Below, in pieces: positions 1-8,795 of a stretch of DNA of 64,000 nt (position 1 is the first letter of the stretch; the number at the start of each line of letters is the position of its first letter). Position numbers and translations under genes: made by a program. The DNA is from Rhizobium sp. 11515TR (GTDB taxonomy: Bacteria; Pseudomonadota; Alphaproteobacteria; Rhizobiales; Rhizobiaceae). The stretch spans positions 930,001-994,000 of the forward strand of contig NZ_CP022999.1 in the NCBI RefSeq assembly GCF_002277895.1. The letters are read 5' to 3'. The notes under the pieces were generated by a model, which searched no databases, was not told the DNA's origin, and worked only from the letters and a program-made list of their open reading frames with translations.

Positions 1-1071
1 ACCATTTCGGGCGACTATACGGTCGGCCCTTCCGGCTCGATATCCATTCCCTTCATCGGGGACATGCCCGCAGTCGGCAAGACCACGGATCAGATCGCCG
101 ATGCCATCGGCCTCGGGCTGCAGAAGCAGTTCGGCCTGCGTGATCGCCCATCGGCTTCAGTTGAAATGTCGCAGTTCCGGCCGATCTACCTTTCAGGGGA
201 AGTGCAGAATCCGGGTGAATATCCGTTCGCGCCCAACCTGACCGTGCTGAAAGCCGTAAGCCTCGGCGGCGGCATGCGCCGTGCCGATGCCGGACAGCGC
301 TTTGCGCGCGATTTCATCAATGCCAAAGGCGACGCCGTCGTCTACATGGCGGAACGCAGTCGCCTGTTGATGCGCAAGGCGCGCCTGCTGGCCGAATTGG
401 CTGGCAAGGATGATATCGAAGTGCCGCCAGAGCTCAAGCAATTGCCCCAAACGGCAAGTTTGCTCGCAAGCGAGAAAGCGCTGATGGACACGCGCGCCAA
501 GCGCATGACGACGCAGCTAAAATCACTGGAAGATCTGAAGGCGCTCCTGCAGAACGAAGTCGAGGCGCTTTCGAAGAAGAACGACACGCAGAGCCGCCAG
601 CTCGATCTGGCCAAGGCCGACCGCGACAAAGTCGAAAGCCTGACGGAACGCGGCCTAGAGCTTGCCTCTCGCAGGATCTCCGCTGAACAGCGCGCCTCCG
701 ACCTGGAAGCGACGCTTCTCGATACGGAAACCGCGTCCCTAAAAGCCAAACAGGATATCAACAAGGCCAACCAGGACGAGATCACTCTGCACAACGACTG
801 GCAGAGCTCATTGGCCCAGGACATGCAGGATACGGACACGCAGCTGGAAACGCTGCAGCTGAAGCTGTCGACCAGCCAATCGCTCATGCAGGAAGCCGTA
901 GCCCAGTCCGCCGACGCCAGCAACCTCGATCCAAGCGGACCGGGTGTCAGCATCTCCTACACCATCATTCGTGACGAGAACGGCCAATCGAAGGAAATCC
1001 AGGCTCAGGAGAACACGCAGGTACTGCCGGGCGACCTGATCAAGGTCACTACCGGCCTTGCCATCCGATAG
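1..1071 (+). CDS. exoF: Exopolysaccharide export protein ExoF, 5' end outside window
   Basis: This frame is open from the first base and ends with TAG at 1069-1071, so about 356 C-terminal residues are present and the start lies upstream. The first part is a polysaccharide export (Wza/PES) domain with the typical phrase YTVGPSGSISIPFIG, followed by an SLBB-type segment (RPIYLSGEVQNPGEYPF). A long, charged, coiled-coil-like region follows, and the protein ends in a second short beta-rich part with GDLIKV. ExoF of S. meliloti is about 420 aa and has this architecture; it is thought to be the outer-membrane/periplasmic export component for succinoglycan. The gene is followed after 8 bases by exoQ and then exoZ, the same order as in the S. 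meliloti exo cluster (exoY-F-Q-Z), which is the main support for the symbol. Another PES protein of a related exopolysaccharide locus remains possible. Confidence 0.85.
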   Translation, partial: TISGDYTVGPSGSISIPFIGDMPAVGKTTDQIADAIGLGLQKQFGLRDRPSASVEMSQFRPIYLSGEVQNPGEYPFAPNLTVLKAVSLGGGMRRADAGQRFARDFINAKGDAVVYMAERSRLLMRKARLLAELAGKDDIEVPPELKQLPQTASLLASEKALMDTRAKRMTTQLKSLEDLKALLQNEVEALSKKNDTQSRQLDLAKADRDKVESLTERGLELASRRISAEQRASDLEATLLDTETASLKAKQDINKANQDEITLHNDWQSSLAQDMQDTDTQLETLQLKLSTSQSLMQEAVAQSADASNLDPSGPGVSISYTIIRDENGQSKEIQAQENTQVLPGDLIKVTTGLAIR

Positions 1072-1079
1072 GAAAGTCG

Positions 1080-2372
1080 ATGCGGATAGCCAAATCGATC
1101 TTTGTGCGGCCAGGCAGCAACGCCACCTATGGGGCGGTGGCGATTGCTCTCTCCTTCTTCGTGTTTGCCTATTCCTCCCGCTTCGGCCAGCCCTCGATTC
1201 TGCTCTACTACGCCCTCTGGTTTCCGCTCGTCATGATGGATTACCGGAACGTGCTCGGCAGTTATAATAGACAGCTCTGGCTCTTCACGTTCGGCGTTTT
1301 CACCTGCCTCTCGATCTTCTGGTCGGTCGTCCCGTCCGTGACGGCACGCGCGGCGATCCAGTACATGACGCATATCTTCTGCGCCCTGATCGCCATGCGC
1401 ACGCTCGATATCCGCACGCTGACACGCGGCGCGATCGCGGGCACCGCCATCGTGCTCATCTATTCGATATTGTTCGGCTATTACGCCTATGATCCGATCG
1501 ACGGAAGCTACAGCTTCGTCGGCGCCTTCGATTCCAAGAACCAGCTCGGCTTTTATGCCTCGCTCGGCATCTATTTCGCCTTCGCAGCCGTCTTCGTCCT
1601 TGGCGAACGTCGGATTTGGATGCTGGGTGCAGGATTTGCCGGCCTATTGTCCGCCTATTGCCTCCATGCTTCGGCATCGGCAACATCGGTGCTGACGACG
1701 GGACTGGTCGTAGCCTTGTGCATAAGCCTGCGCGTCATCCTGTATCTGTCACCCAAGCAGCGTAAAAGGCTGTTTGTGACAGCGGCCGTCTCCGGCGTCA
1801 TCCTAGCGGTTGCCGGCGTCTATCTCGGTGCGGTCGATCTCGTTCTCGGTGCCTTTGGTAAGGATTCCACGCTTACCGGGCGTACCTATCTTTGGCAGCA
1901 GGGCATCGCAGCCGCACAGCAGAACCCTTTCTTCGGCGTCGGCTATCAAGCTTACTGGGTCCAGGGTTTCTCCGAGCCCGAGCGACTGTGGGATGAGTTT
2001 TTTATCGCTTCCCGCGCCGGCTTCCATTTCCATAATACCTATATCGAAACGACGGTCGAAACCGGACTCATCGGCGTCTTCCTACTCGCCTCAATCCTGC
2101 TGACGGCTTTCATCGGCCACATCAGCCGCTTTCTAAGCGACATCAGAAACGATGAATCCTACATCCTTCTGGGTGTCGCGACCCTGTTGCTGATCCGCTC
2201 CTTCGTCGAGATCGATATTCTCAATCCGTACCATGTCGGGTCCTTCCTGTTCTATTTCACGGCAGGAAAGCTTTCCATGCGAGCGCGGATGCCGGCGAAC
2301 ACGCCGTCGCGAACGGACGAGCAGATACCATTCGCGCCACCCGTCAACTGGGAGCCGCGAACGGGCCAATGA
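1080..2372 (+). CDS. exoQ: Exopolysaccharide polymerase-like membrane protein ExoQ
   Basis: 430 aa, almost wholly hydrophobic, with about ten or more predicted membrane segments and one larger periplasmic loop near residues 270-330. It fits the O-antigen ligase/Wzy polymerase family (ExoQ), which joins repeat units into long exopolysaccharide chains at the inner membrane. The loop motifs LTGRTYLWQQG and FHNTYIET are characteristic of the family. The length agrees with ExoQ (about 430 aa). The ATG at 1080 has AGGAAAG just upstream and follows the exoF stop by 8 bases; the stop overlaps the next start as ATGA. Position between exoF and exoZ supports the assignment. Sequence alone does not fix the polymer made, but succinoglycan is most likely. 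Confidence 0.85.
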   Translation: MRIAKSIFVRPGSNATYGAVAIALSFFVFAYSSRFGQPSILLYYALWFPLVMMDYRNVLGSYNRQLWLFTFGVFTCLSIFWSVVPSVTARAAIQYMTHIFCALIAMRTLDIRTLTRGAIAGTAIVLIYSILFGYYAYDPIDGSYSFVGAFDSKNQLGFYASLGIYFAFAAVFVLGERRIWMLGAGFAGLLSAYCLHASASATSVLTTGLVVALCISLRVILYLSPKQRKRLFVTAAVSGVILAVAGVYLGAVDLVLGAFGKDSTLTGRTYLWQQGIAAAQQNPFFGVGYQAYWVQGFSEPERLWDEFFIASRAGFHFHNTYIETTVETGLIGVFLLASILLTAFIGHISRFLSDIRNDESYILLGVATLLLIRSFVEIDILNPYHVGSFLFYFTAGKLSMRARMPANTPSRTDEQIPFAPPVNWEPRTGQ

Positions 2373-3376
2373 AGACACTCTACGGCATCCAATATCTCCG
2401 TGCCTTCGCCGCGCTCGCCGTAGTGTTGTTTCACGCAGCCGAGCGCAGCGGCGGCCATTTCCGCATCGGAGCCGCCGGCGTCGACGTCTTCTTCGTCATC
2501 AGCGGCTTCATCATGTGGACCATGAGCGAGCGTCGGCCGGTGACGCCGTTGCGCTTTGCGCTCGATCGGCTGCAGCGCATCGCGCCATCCTACTGGATCG
2601 TGACGGCCATCATGATCGCCGGCGCCGCCATCGGCCTGTTTCCGAACATGAAGCTGACGGCAAACCATATTCTCGGCTCGCTGCTGTTTATTCCCGTCCG
2701 CTCGCCAAGTACGGGCGGTAGCGAGATCTGGCCGGTTCTGGTGCAGGGATGGACGCTGAATTTCGAGATGTTCTTCTACGTCATCTTCGCGGCCTGCCTG
2801 TTTCTGCCACAACGACTGCGGCTTGCCGGCATGACGGCGATCTTCCTCGCCTTCGTCCTTGCCGGCGGCATCATCGATCCACAGTCGTCGTTGCTCTTGA
2901 CCTATACGCGGCCGATCATCCTGGAATTCGTCGCCGGCGCAATCCTCGGACGCCTCTGGCTATCCGGACATGTGCCGGGGGCAGGCCTCGGTCTTGCCCT
3001 GATCGCCGTCGCATTGTCGGGCTTTGCCGCGATCCAGATTCTGAGCCTGGATTTCAACGAAGTGACCTGCGGACCGCTCGCTGTTGCCCTCGTGCTCGGC
3101 ACGGTGTCGGTGGAGCGCAGCGGCAAGTTGCCCTCCATTCCGCTCCTTACCTATCTCGGCAACGCCTCCTATTCGATCTACCTCTGGCACACATTGGCCA
3201 TTTCGGTGGTCGTCAAGTTGATGGCGCGGATGCAGATACCCTCGGACGCCATCACCTTCGTCGGCGTCATCAGCGGCACCATTCTCGGCATCTGCGCCTA
3301 CGAAGCCGTCGAAAAGCCGCTGCGCAATCTGCTGAAGAACCTGAGCTGGCAGAGATCGCGCCCCTCACCGGCCTGA
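2369..3376 (+). CDS. exoZ: Exopolysaccharide acyltransferase ExoZ
   Basis: 335 aa integral membrane protein of the acyltransferase 3 (OafA/ExoZ) family, with about ten membrane segments. The N-terminus has the family hallmark IQYLRAFAALAVVLFH with the conserved histidine, then GAAGVDVFFVISGFIM. Near the end, the segment ASYSIYLWHT is another family mark. In S. meliloti, ExoZ adds acetyl groups to the succinoglycan repeat unit. The ATG overlaps the exoQ stop (ATGA), so translation is probably coupled. In S. meliloti exoB follows exoZ; here the exo-type genes stop and a sugar transporter on the opposite strand begins. O-acetylation of another surface glycan cannot be excluded. Confidence 0.85.
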   Translation: MKTLYGIQYLRAFAALAVVLFHAAERSGGHFRIGAAGVDVFFVISGFIMWTMSERRPVTPLRFALDRLQRIAPSYWIVTAIMIAGAAIGLFPNMKLTANHILGSLLFIPVRSPSTGGSEIWPVLVQGWTLNFEMFFYVIFAACLFLPQRLRLAGMTAIFLAFVLAGGIIDPQSSLLLTYTRPIILEFVAGAILGRLWLSGHVPGAGLGLALIAVALSGFAAIQILSLDFNEVTCGPLAVALVLGTVSVERSGKLPSIPLLTYLGNASYSIYLWHTLAISVVVKLMARMQIPSDAITFVGVISGTILGICAYEAVEKPLRNLLKNLSWQRSRPSPA

Positions 3377-3640
3377 GGCCTGCGCCCCGCACAACCCGTG
3401 CGCATACGCTCGCGGATGCTTACACGTCTCTGAAAACGTCTCCTAAAGGGCATTTTGTCGATTCCGGCGTAGCTTGTGCGGCAGACTGATGCCTGCTTCT
3501 GCCTGCGAGCGTCCAAAACGGAGCTTGCCCAGATACGTCAGATGCCCGCGGCGCTCGACCTTCCTTGACGACAAGTATGGTGGCAATCAAACGGGTAGCG
3601 CCCGCTCGATTGTCGCCCCATGCCTCGCTCTGTCGCTGCC

Positions 3641-4612
3641 CTAGGCCCGGCGGCGCCGCAGCTGGTCGAAATAAACGATGACGATGATCAAGACGCCGGT
3701 GATGATGCGCTGCCAGAAGGAATTCAGGTTCAGCAGGTTGGCGCCGTTGTTGATGGTCGCCAGGATGAAGGCGCCGATCAGCGGGCCGTAGACCGTTCCG
3801 ACCGCGCCGAACAGGCTGGTGCCGCCGATCACCGACGAGGCGATCGCCTGCAACTCCCAACCATCGGCCTGCGTTGCATTGCCGATGGCGATACGCGAGG
3901 CAAGAAGAATGCCGACGAACGCCGCACAGGTCCCTGAAAGGATATAGGCGAGGTAGATCATCCAGTTGACGTTAACGCCGGAAAGCCGGGCTGCCTCGCG
4001 ATTGGAGCCGACCGCGAAGAGATAGCGCCCCCAACGGCTGAGATGCAGAAAGATCACGGCCGGGATCGCCACCAGGATCACCATCCAGAACAGGCTCGGG
4101 ATTCCCAAAAAATCCGAGACGGCGAAATTGGTAAAATCATCATTGACGATGTTGATGGTCGAACCGTTGGTAATCAGCAGGCCGATGCCGCGAAGCGATG
4201 TCAGTGTCGCGAGCGTGATGATGAAGGGTGGCAGGCCCATGCGCACGATGCCGAAACCATGGAACGCCCCGATCAAGACCCCGAACAGCAAGGTGATAAG
4301 GATGGCCGCCCAGACCGGAAACCCGGCCTGCAGCAGCCAGGCGATGATGACGGTGCAGAAGCCGACGATCGCGCCGACGGAAAGATCGATGCCCGCGGTG
4401 ATGATGACGAAGGTTTGCCCAAGCGCAAGAATGGCCGTCATCGAGCCCTGACGCATCAGATTGGTGATGTTGAGCGGCGTCCAGAACTTGTCGGTCCAGA
4501 GTCCGAGCACGACCCACAATGCCAGCAACAGCAGGATCAGCGTCAAGCTGAAGAGGATGTTCATCTTGCGCCGCGGCGCAACGGTCGGGCCTTCTGTCGT
4601 ATTCGCGGCCAT
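3641..4612 (-). CDS. Ribose-type sugar ABC transporter permease
   Basis: 323 aa with about eight to ten membrane segments; RbsC/XylH/AraH family permease. The central segment GIDLSVGAIVGFCTVI is a typical family signature, and a second one, GGTSLFGAVGTVYGPLIGA, lies in the last third. It forms the channel for the sugar delivered by the binding protein encoded upstream (7280-6291) and is driven by the ATPase (6195-4645). The start at 4612 has GAGGGAG about 6 bases upstream, and the gap from the ATPase stop is 32 bases, so these are one operon. The 264 bases between its end and exoZ hold no gene; the two genes converge there. Confidence 0.9.
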   Translation of the reverse strand: MAANTTEGPTVAPRRKMNILFSLTLILLLLALWVVLGLWTDKFWTPLNITNLMRQGSMTAILALGQTFVIITAGIDLSVGAIVGFCTVIIAWLLQAGFPVWAAILITLLFGVLIGAFHGFGIVRMGLPPFIITLATLTSLRGIGLLITNGSTINIVNDDFTNFAVSDFLGIPSLFWMVILVAIPAVIFLHLSRWGRYLFAVGSNREAARLSGVNVNWMIYLAYILSGTCAAFVGILLASRIAIGNATQADGWELQAIASSVIGGTSLFGAVGTVYGPLIGAFILATINNGANLLNLNSFWQRIITGVLIIVIVYFDQLRRRRA

Positions 4613-4644
4613 TTTTGTTCTCCCTCTTTAGACTTGTTTATTGT

Positions 4645-6195
4645 TCAGACGCCAATCGCCTCGCCGAGGACTTCCTCATGCGTCGCGGCATGGAAATCAT
4701 GGCTGGCGACCAGCTGGCCGTGGCGGAAGACGTGCAGACGATCCGCAAGCTCGTAAACCTCGGGCAGATAGGACGAAATGACGATGATGCCGGCGCCGGC
4801 GCGCAGCAGCTTGGCAAATAGCCGATAGATCTCCGCCTTCGTTCCGACATCGACGCCGACGGTCGGCTCGTCGAAGATGAAGAGCTTGGCGCCGTGGCTC
4901 AGCCATTTGCCGATGACCACTTTCTGCTGATTGCCGCCGGACATGGCGGAAACCAGAACCCGCCGGCTCGGTGTCTTGATGCTGAGATCGCGGATCTGCT
5001 TGTCGGCATTGGCCGCTTCGCTCTTGTTATTGATGATCGGACCGCTGCTCAGCCGCCGGAACACGGGTAAATTGATGTTGAGCCCGATCGGTAGGTTGAG
5101 GCAGAGGCCCTGATCGCGTCGGCTCTCCGGTGCCAGCGCAATACCGAGCTCCATCGCGTCACGCTCGTTGCGGATGTTGACCTTGCGTCCCTGCCAGTAG
5201 ATTTCGCCCGCAGAAAGCGGCTGGCGACCATAAAGACCCAGCGCGAATTCGCTGCGGCCGGCACCGATCAGCCCGTAAAGGCCAACGATCTCGCCGGCAC
5301 GGACGCTGAGCGAAACATTCTCGAAGCCGGGGCCGGAAAGACCGCGGGCATCGAGGATGGTATCGCCGATCGGGATCTCCTCCTTGTGGTAGATCTGCTC
5401 GATGGAACGATTGATCATCAGCTTGATCAGCTCGTCCTCGTTGGTTTCGGCGATCGTGCGGGTGCCGACATGCGTGCCGTCGCGCAAGACCGAGACCCGA
5501 TCGGCCAGTTCGAACACCTCTTCCATGCGATGGCTGATATAGACGATCGTTACGCCCTCACCCTGCAGACGGCGGATCAGCTTGAACAATTGCGCCGATT
5601 CCTGGCGGGTGAGATAGGCGGTCGGCTCGTCGAAAATCAGGAATTGGGTGCCGCGCATCGCGGCTCTTGCCGTTGCCACGAGCTGCTGCTGGCCGATGGT
5701 GAGCGAGCTTAGGAGTTCGCCCGCCGGCAGTCCGAAGCCGAGATCGTCGAGCACGGTTTGCGCCAGCGCCACCATCTGCTTTTTGCGCATCAGGCCGAAA
5801 CGATTGACTTCATCGCCAAGGAAAAGATTGGCAGCGACCGTCAGATGCGGGCAGAGCACCACCTCCTGATGCACCGCATTGATACCGCGGGCGATCGCCT
5901 CATTCGGCGTTGCGAGCGCCACAGGATGCCCGCACCAGAAAATTTCGCCCGCCGTCCTCGTGATGACGCCGGTCAGGAGCTTGATGAGGGTCGATTTGCC
6001 CGCGCCATTTTCGCCCACGATCGCATGAATCTCTCCGGCCAGAAACGTGACGGTCGCCGGCTTCAGCGCCTCGACGAAGCCATAGCGCTTCTGCAAGCCC
6101 TTGAGTTCCAGGATGGGCGAGCCTGGCGGAATGCGGTTTGCTTCCGTCTTGACGGTATCGTCGTGCCGATGGCTGATTTCTTCAAGGCTCGTCAT
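4645..6195 (-). CDS. Ribose-type sugar ABC transporter ATP-binding protein
   Basis: 516 aa with two fused nucleotide-binding domains, as in RbsA/MglA. Domain 1 has Walker A GENGAGKST, a variant signature LTIGQQQ and Walker B LIFDEPTAYL. Domain 2 has the degenerate P-loop normal for this family (GLIGAGRSE), signature MSGGNQQK and Walker B LFIFDEPTVGVD. I use the ATG at 6195 (protein begins MTSLEEISHR) because AGGGAGGAGA stands just before it; a longer reading to 6222 would put that ribosome-binding site inside the gene. It lies between the binding-protein gene and the permease gene on the same strand. The sugar is not evident from sequence. Confidence 0.92.
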   Translation of the reverse strand: MTSLEEISHRHDDTVKTEANRIPPGSPILELKGLQKRYGFVEALKPATVTFLAGEIHAIVGENGAGKSTLIKLLTGVITRTAGEIFWCGHPVALATPNEAIARGINAVHQEVVLCPHLTVAANLFLGDEVNRFGLMRKKQMVALAQTVLDDLGFGLPAGELLSSLTIGQQQLVATARAAMRGTQFLIFDEPTAYLTRQESAQLFKLIRRLQGEGVTIVYISHRMEEVFELADRVSVLRDGTHVGTRTIAETNEDELIKLMINRSIEQIYHKEEIPIGDTILDARGLSGPGFENVSLSVRAGEIVGLYGLIGAGRSEFALGLYGRQPLSAGEIYWQGRKVNIRNERDAMELGIALAPESRRDQGLCLNLPIGLNINLPVFRRLSSGPIINNKSEAANADKQIRDLSIKTPSRRVLVSAMSGGNQQKVVIGKWLSHGAKLFIFDEPTVGVDVGTKAEIYRLFAKLLRAGAGIIVISSYLPEVYELADRLHVFRHGQLVASHDFHAATHEEVLGEAIGV

Positions 6196-6252
6196 GAGGT
6201 CTCCTCCCTCTCGCATCGCCACGCGACCGCCTCGGAGAAGCGGCCAGACGAA

Positions 6253-6285
6253 AAGGCCGCGCCCGCTTTGCGGGGGCGCGGCCTT
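6253..6285 (-). terminator. Strong stem-loop between binding-protein and ATPase genes
   Basis: AAGGCCGCGCCC (6253-6264) pairs perfectly with GGGCGCGGCCTT (6274-6285) around a 9-base loop. Read on the minus strand it is followed by TTTT. It sits 5 bases after the binding-protein stop and before the ATPase gene. Such hairpins often cause partial termination or protect the upstream mRNA, giving more binding protein than ATPase. Confidence 0.7.
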
Positions 6286-6290
6286 AAGCC

Positions 6291-7280
6291 TTACTTGACC
6301 TTCGGGTTCAAGAGCGCGTCGATCTTCGGATCGCTCATGTTCGCCTTGGTGACGAGATTGGCGCCGGTGTCGACATTGGCCTCGACCTTTTCCTTCTTGG
6401 AAGCGGCGAGCGCCGTTTTGATGCCGTCATAACCCATGCGATAGGGGTCCTGCACCACGAGGCCGGCAAGAACGCCCGACTTCAGGAAGCCAACCGTCTT
6501 GTCGTCATTGTCGAAGCCGATGACCTTGATCTTGTCGCCGAGCTTGTTTTCCGCAATCGCTTGGCCCACACCCTGCGCCATGATCAGGTTGGAGGCGAAG
6601 ACGCCGACCAGCTTCGGATTGGCCGTGATCAAGTCGGTCATGATGTTGAGACCGGTCGTGGCCTGACCGTCCGCATATTTGTCGGCAACAACCTTCAGGC
6701 CCGGATACTTGTTCTTCACCTCTTCCAGGAAGCCCTGACGGCGCTGGTCGAGAGAACCGACGCCCGGCAGGCTGGTGATGATGGCGATCTCACCCTCTTC
6801 CTTGCCGGTCATGCCCTTGATTGCGGCCGCAAGACCGTCTGCAGCGATACGGCCGCCCTGGACGTTGTCGGTCGTCAGGAACGAGACGAAGGACTTAGAA
6901 TCGGCAGCAGAGTCGATACCGACGACCGGCACGGACTTGGCGGCTTCATCCACGGGCTTGCCGAGCGCCTTGAACTCGGTCGGCGAAATGACGACAGCGG
7001 CCGGCTTGCCGGCAACGGCGTTTTCGAGAATGCTGATCTGGCCGTTGATGTCGGATTCCGACTGTGCGCCGAGTTCCGGCACCTTCACACCGAGATCCTT
7101 GCCTGCCTGGCGAGCGCCGGCAAGAACGATCTGCCAGTAGAAGGATGTCGTATCCTTGACGATAATCGGGATGGTCACGTCGGCCGCGAAGGACTGTACG
7201 GGCATCGCCATCGCTATGATGGCAGCGCCGGCAAGGCCGGTAAAGCTGCGGCGGGACAGAAGTGACTTGGCAATTTTCAT
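6291..7280 (-). CDS. Periplasmic sugar-binding protein of ribose-type ABC transporter
   Basis: 329 aa, periplasmic-binding-protein fold of the RbsB family (Peripla_BP_4). Residues 1-32 form a signal peptide ending in VQSFA-A; it contains SRRSFTG, which resembles a twin-arginine (Tat) motif, so Tat export is possible. The mature part starts with TIPIIVKDTTSFYWQIVLAG and carries the family hinge-region phrases (VVISPTEFKAL, VVGIDSAADS, FASNLIMAQGV, VIGFDNDD). It captures a monosaccharide or small sugar derivative for the permease/ATPase encoded downstream. The ATG has AGGAGAAG upstream. A 177-base gap separates it from the reductase gene upstream; that gap holds a possible stem-loop (7418-7442) and may carry its own promoter. 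Confidence 0.9.
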   Translation of the reverse strand: MKIAKSLLSRRSFTGLAGAAIIAMAMPVQSFAADVTIPIIVKDTTSFYWQIVLAGARQAGKDLGVKVPELGAQSESDINGQISILENAVAGKPAAVVISPTEFKALGKPVDEAAKSVPVVGIDSAADSKSFVSFLTTDNVQGGRIAADGLAAAIKGMTGKEEGEIAIITSLPGVGSLDQRRQGFLEEVKNKYPGLKVVADKYADGQATTGLNIMTDLITANPKLVGVFASNLIMAQGVGQAIAENKLGDKIKVIGFDNDDKTVGFLKSGVLAGLVVQDPYRMGYDGIKTALAASKKEKVEANVDTGANLVTKANMSDPKIDALLNPKVK

Positions 7281-7457
7281 CTGCTTCTCCTCTCAACGCG
7301 CTCTGTTCTCCTGCACACCCGCCGTTGAACGCTTACGGCTGGTATCGCAACGCCTTGCGGCATCACGCATCGCGCGGCGGAAAGGCCACCGACGCCAAAA
7401 CAGGCTTTCCTCCTCTTCGAGGCCGTCTCTCCCGACGGCTCGATAGCTCCCAATCTG

Positions 7458-8477
7458 CTAGACTCTGACCGCCTCGTCTCCCAATGGAGGCGCGACCACA
7501 GTCAAACCTTCGAACTCCGCATAGAGACTGTCGGGAAGCCTTGGCTCCACGAGCTGCATGTTGCGGACAAGACTTTCCGGCTTCGCCGTACCGATCAGTA
7601 CCGACGCCACGCAAGGACTGCGCAGCGGGAACTGAAGCGCCGGCTGAGCAAGCGGAACGCCATGCTTGCGGGCGATCTCCTCCATCGCCCCCACCTTGGC
7701 CAGAATATCCGGCGTCGCCGGCAGGTAGTCGAAATGCGCGCCAGGCACGGGGCCAGTCGCCAGAATACCGGAGTTAAAGACGCCGCCCACGATGAGCGAC
7801 GTTCCCTTCTTCTCGCAAAGCGGCAGCAGCTCGGCAACCGCCGAACGGTCCAGCAGGGTATAACGGCCTGCAAGCAGAATGCAGTCGATATCGGCCGCGT
7901 TCATCACATCCAGGCAGACCGGCACTTCGTTGACGCCGAGACCATAGGCCTTGATCGCGCCGGACGACTTCAGCTCCTCCAGAGCTTTCAATCCCGACCC
8001 CAGGAGCTGCCCAAGGTAATGCTCGTTCAGGGCTTTGCCGTGCGTATAGCCGCCGATATCGTGGACATAGAGAATATCGATGCGATTGAGCCCGAGACGG
8101 GCATAGCTGAACTCGACCGAGCGCATGATGCCATCATAGGAGTAGTCGTAATCGGCATCGAAGGGCAGAGGATCGACATAGCCGTAATTCGGCACCTTGT
8201 CGGTCGGCACCGGGCGCATGAGACGACCGACCTTGGTCGACAGTACATAGCTGTCCTCGGGCTGGTCTCGCAGAAAATCACCGACGCGGCGTTCGCCAAG
8301 GCCAAAGCCATACCAGGGCGCAGCGTCGAAATAGCGGATACCGCTGTCCCAGGCGGCCTGAAGTGTCGCCATTGCCTGGTCGCGCGGACAGGCACGATAG
8401 AGGCCGCCCAGCGCCGCAGCGCCGAAGCTGATCTCCGTGACCTTGAGGTCCGTCCTGCCGATTGTTCTTGTTTGCAT
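7458..8477 (-). CDS. Aldo/keto reductase, sugar (aldose) 1-dehydrogenase-like
   Basis: 339 aa protein of the aldo/keto reductase superfamily. The start is taken at 8477 (MQTRTIGRTDLKV), where AGGGAGAGGTG precedes the ATG; 37 extra in-frame codons upstream look non-coding. Catalytic residues are visible: Asp and Tyr in FDAAPWYG, Lys in STKVGR and His in YVHDIGG. The general sequence type is that of L-fucose/D-threo-aldose 1-dehydrogenases, NAD(P)-dependent enzymes that oxidise free aldoses to lactones. It is the first gene of the minus-strand sugar-transport operon, so it probably acts on the imported sugar. The exact sugar (fucose, galactose, arabinose type) is inference. Confidence 0.85.
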   Translation of the reverse strand: MQTRTIGRTDLKVTEISFGAAALGGLYRACPRDQAMATLQAAWDSGIRYFDAAPWYGFGLGERRVGDFLRDQPEDSYVLSTKVGRLMRPVPTDKVPNYGYVDPLPFDADYDYSYDGIMRSVEFSYARLGLNRIDILYVHDIGGYTHGKALNEHYLGQLLGSGLKALEELKSSGAIKAYGLGVNEVPVCLDVMNAADIDCILLAGRYTLLDRSAVAELLPLCEKKGTSLIVGGVFNSGILATGPVPGAHFDYLPATPDILAKVGAMEEIARKHGVPLAQPALQFPLRSPCVASVLIGTAKPESLVRNMQLVEPRLPDSLYAEFEGLTVVAPPLGDEAVRV

Positions 8478-8795
8478 CACCTCTCCCTTGTGATGGCTGC
8501 CACGCAATTTCCGGTGAGCGCATTTCCGGCGCTCTTGTATCCCTGTCGGAGCGATCCAAGCGGGCCGCTCCCATTCCTCCTTCGTCATTGGTGGCGGTCA
8601 GCTCCCGATAGTCCATCCACCAATTGATTTTGTTTTTTATCTACAATAAACATTTTGGTGTCAACGAGCAAATCGCCTGACGCCTTGGAGGAAGGCGGCC
8701 AGTGCGCTCCGTCAACACTCCTGCAATTGACTGCCATTCGATCATGGTTCAGACAGCGCCGCCGGTAAAGAGCGGCGACGATACGCGAGGGGGAA
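8478..8795. promoter_or_regulatory. Divergent control region between aldo/keto reductase and GntR gene
   Basis: This 318-base stretch has no convincing gene. It separates two divergent transcription units, so it must hold both promoters. A marked AT-rich patch lies at about 8620-8660. Within it TTTAT-CTACA-ATAAA (8636-8650) is an interrupted palindrome and a candidate operator for the neighbouring GntR-type regulator. No operator consensus for this regulator is known to me, so the site is a suggestion. Confidence 0.4.
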
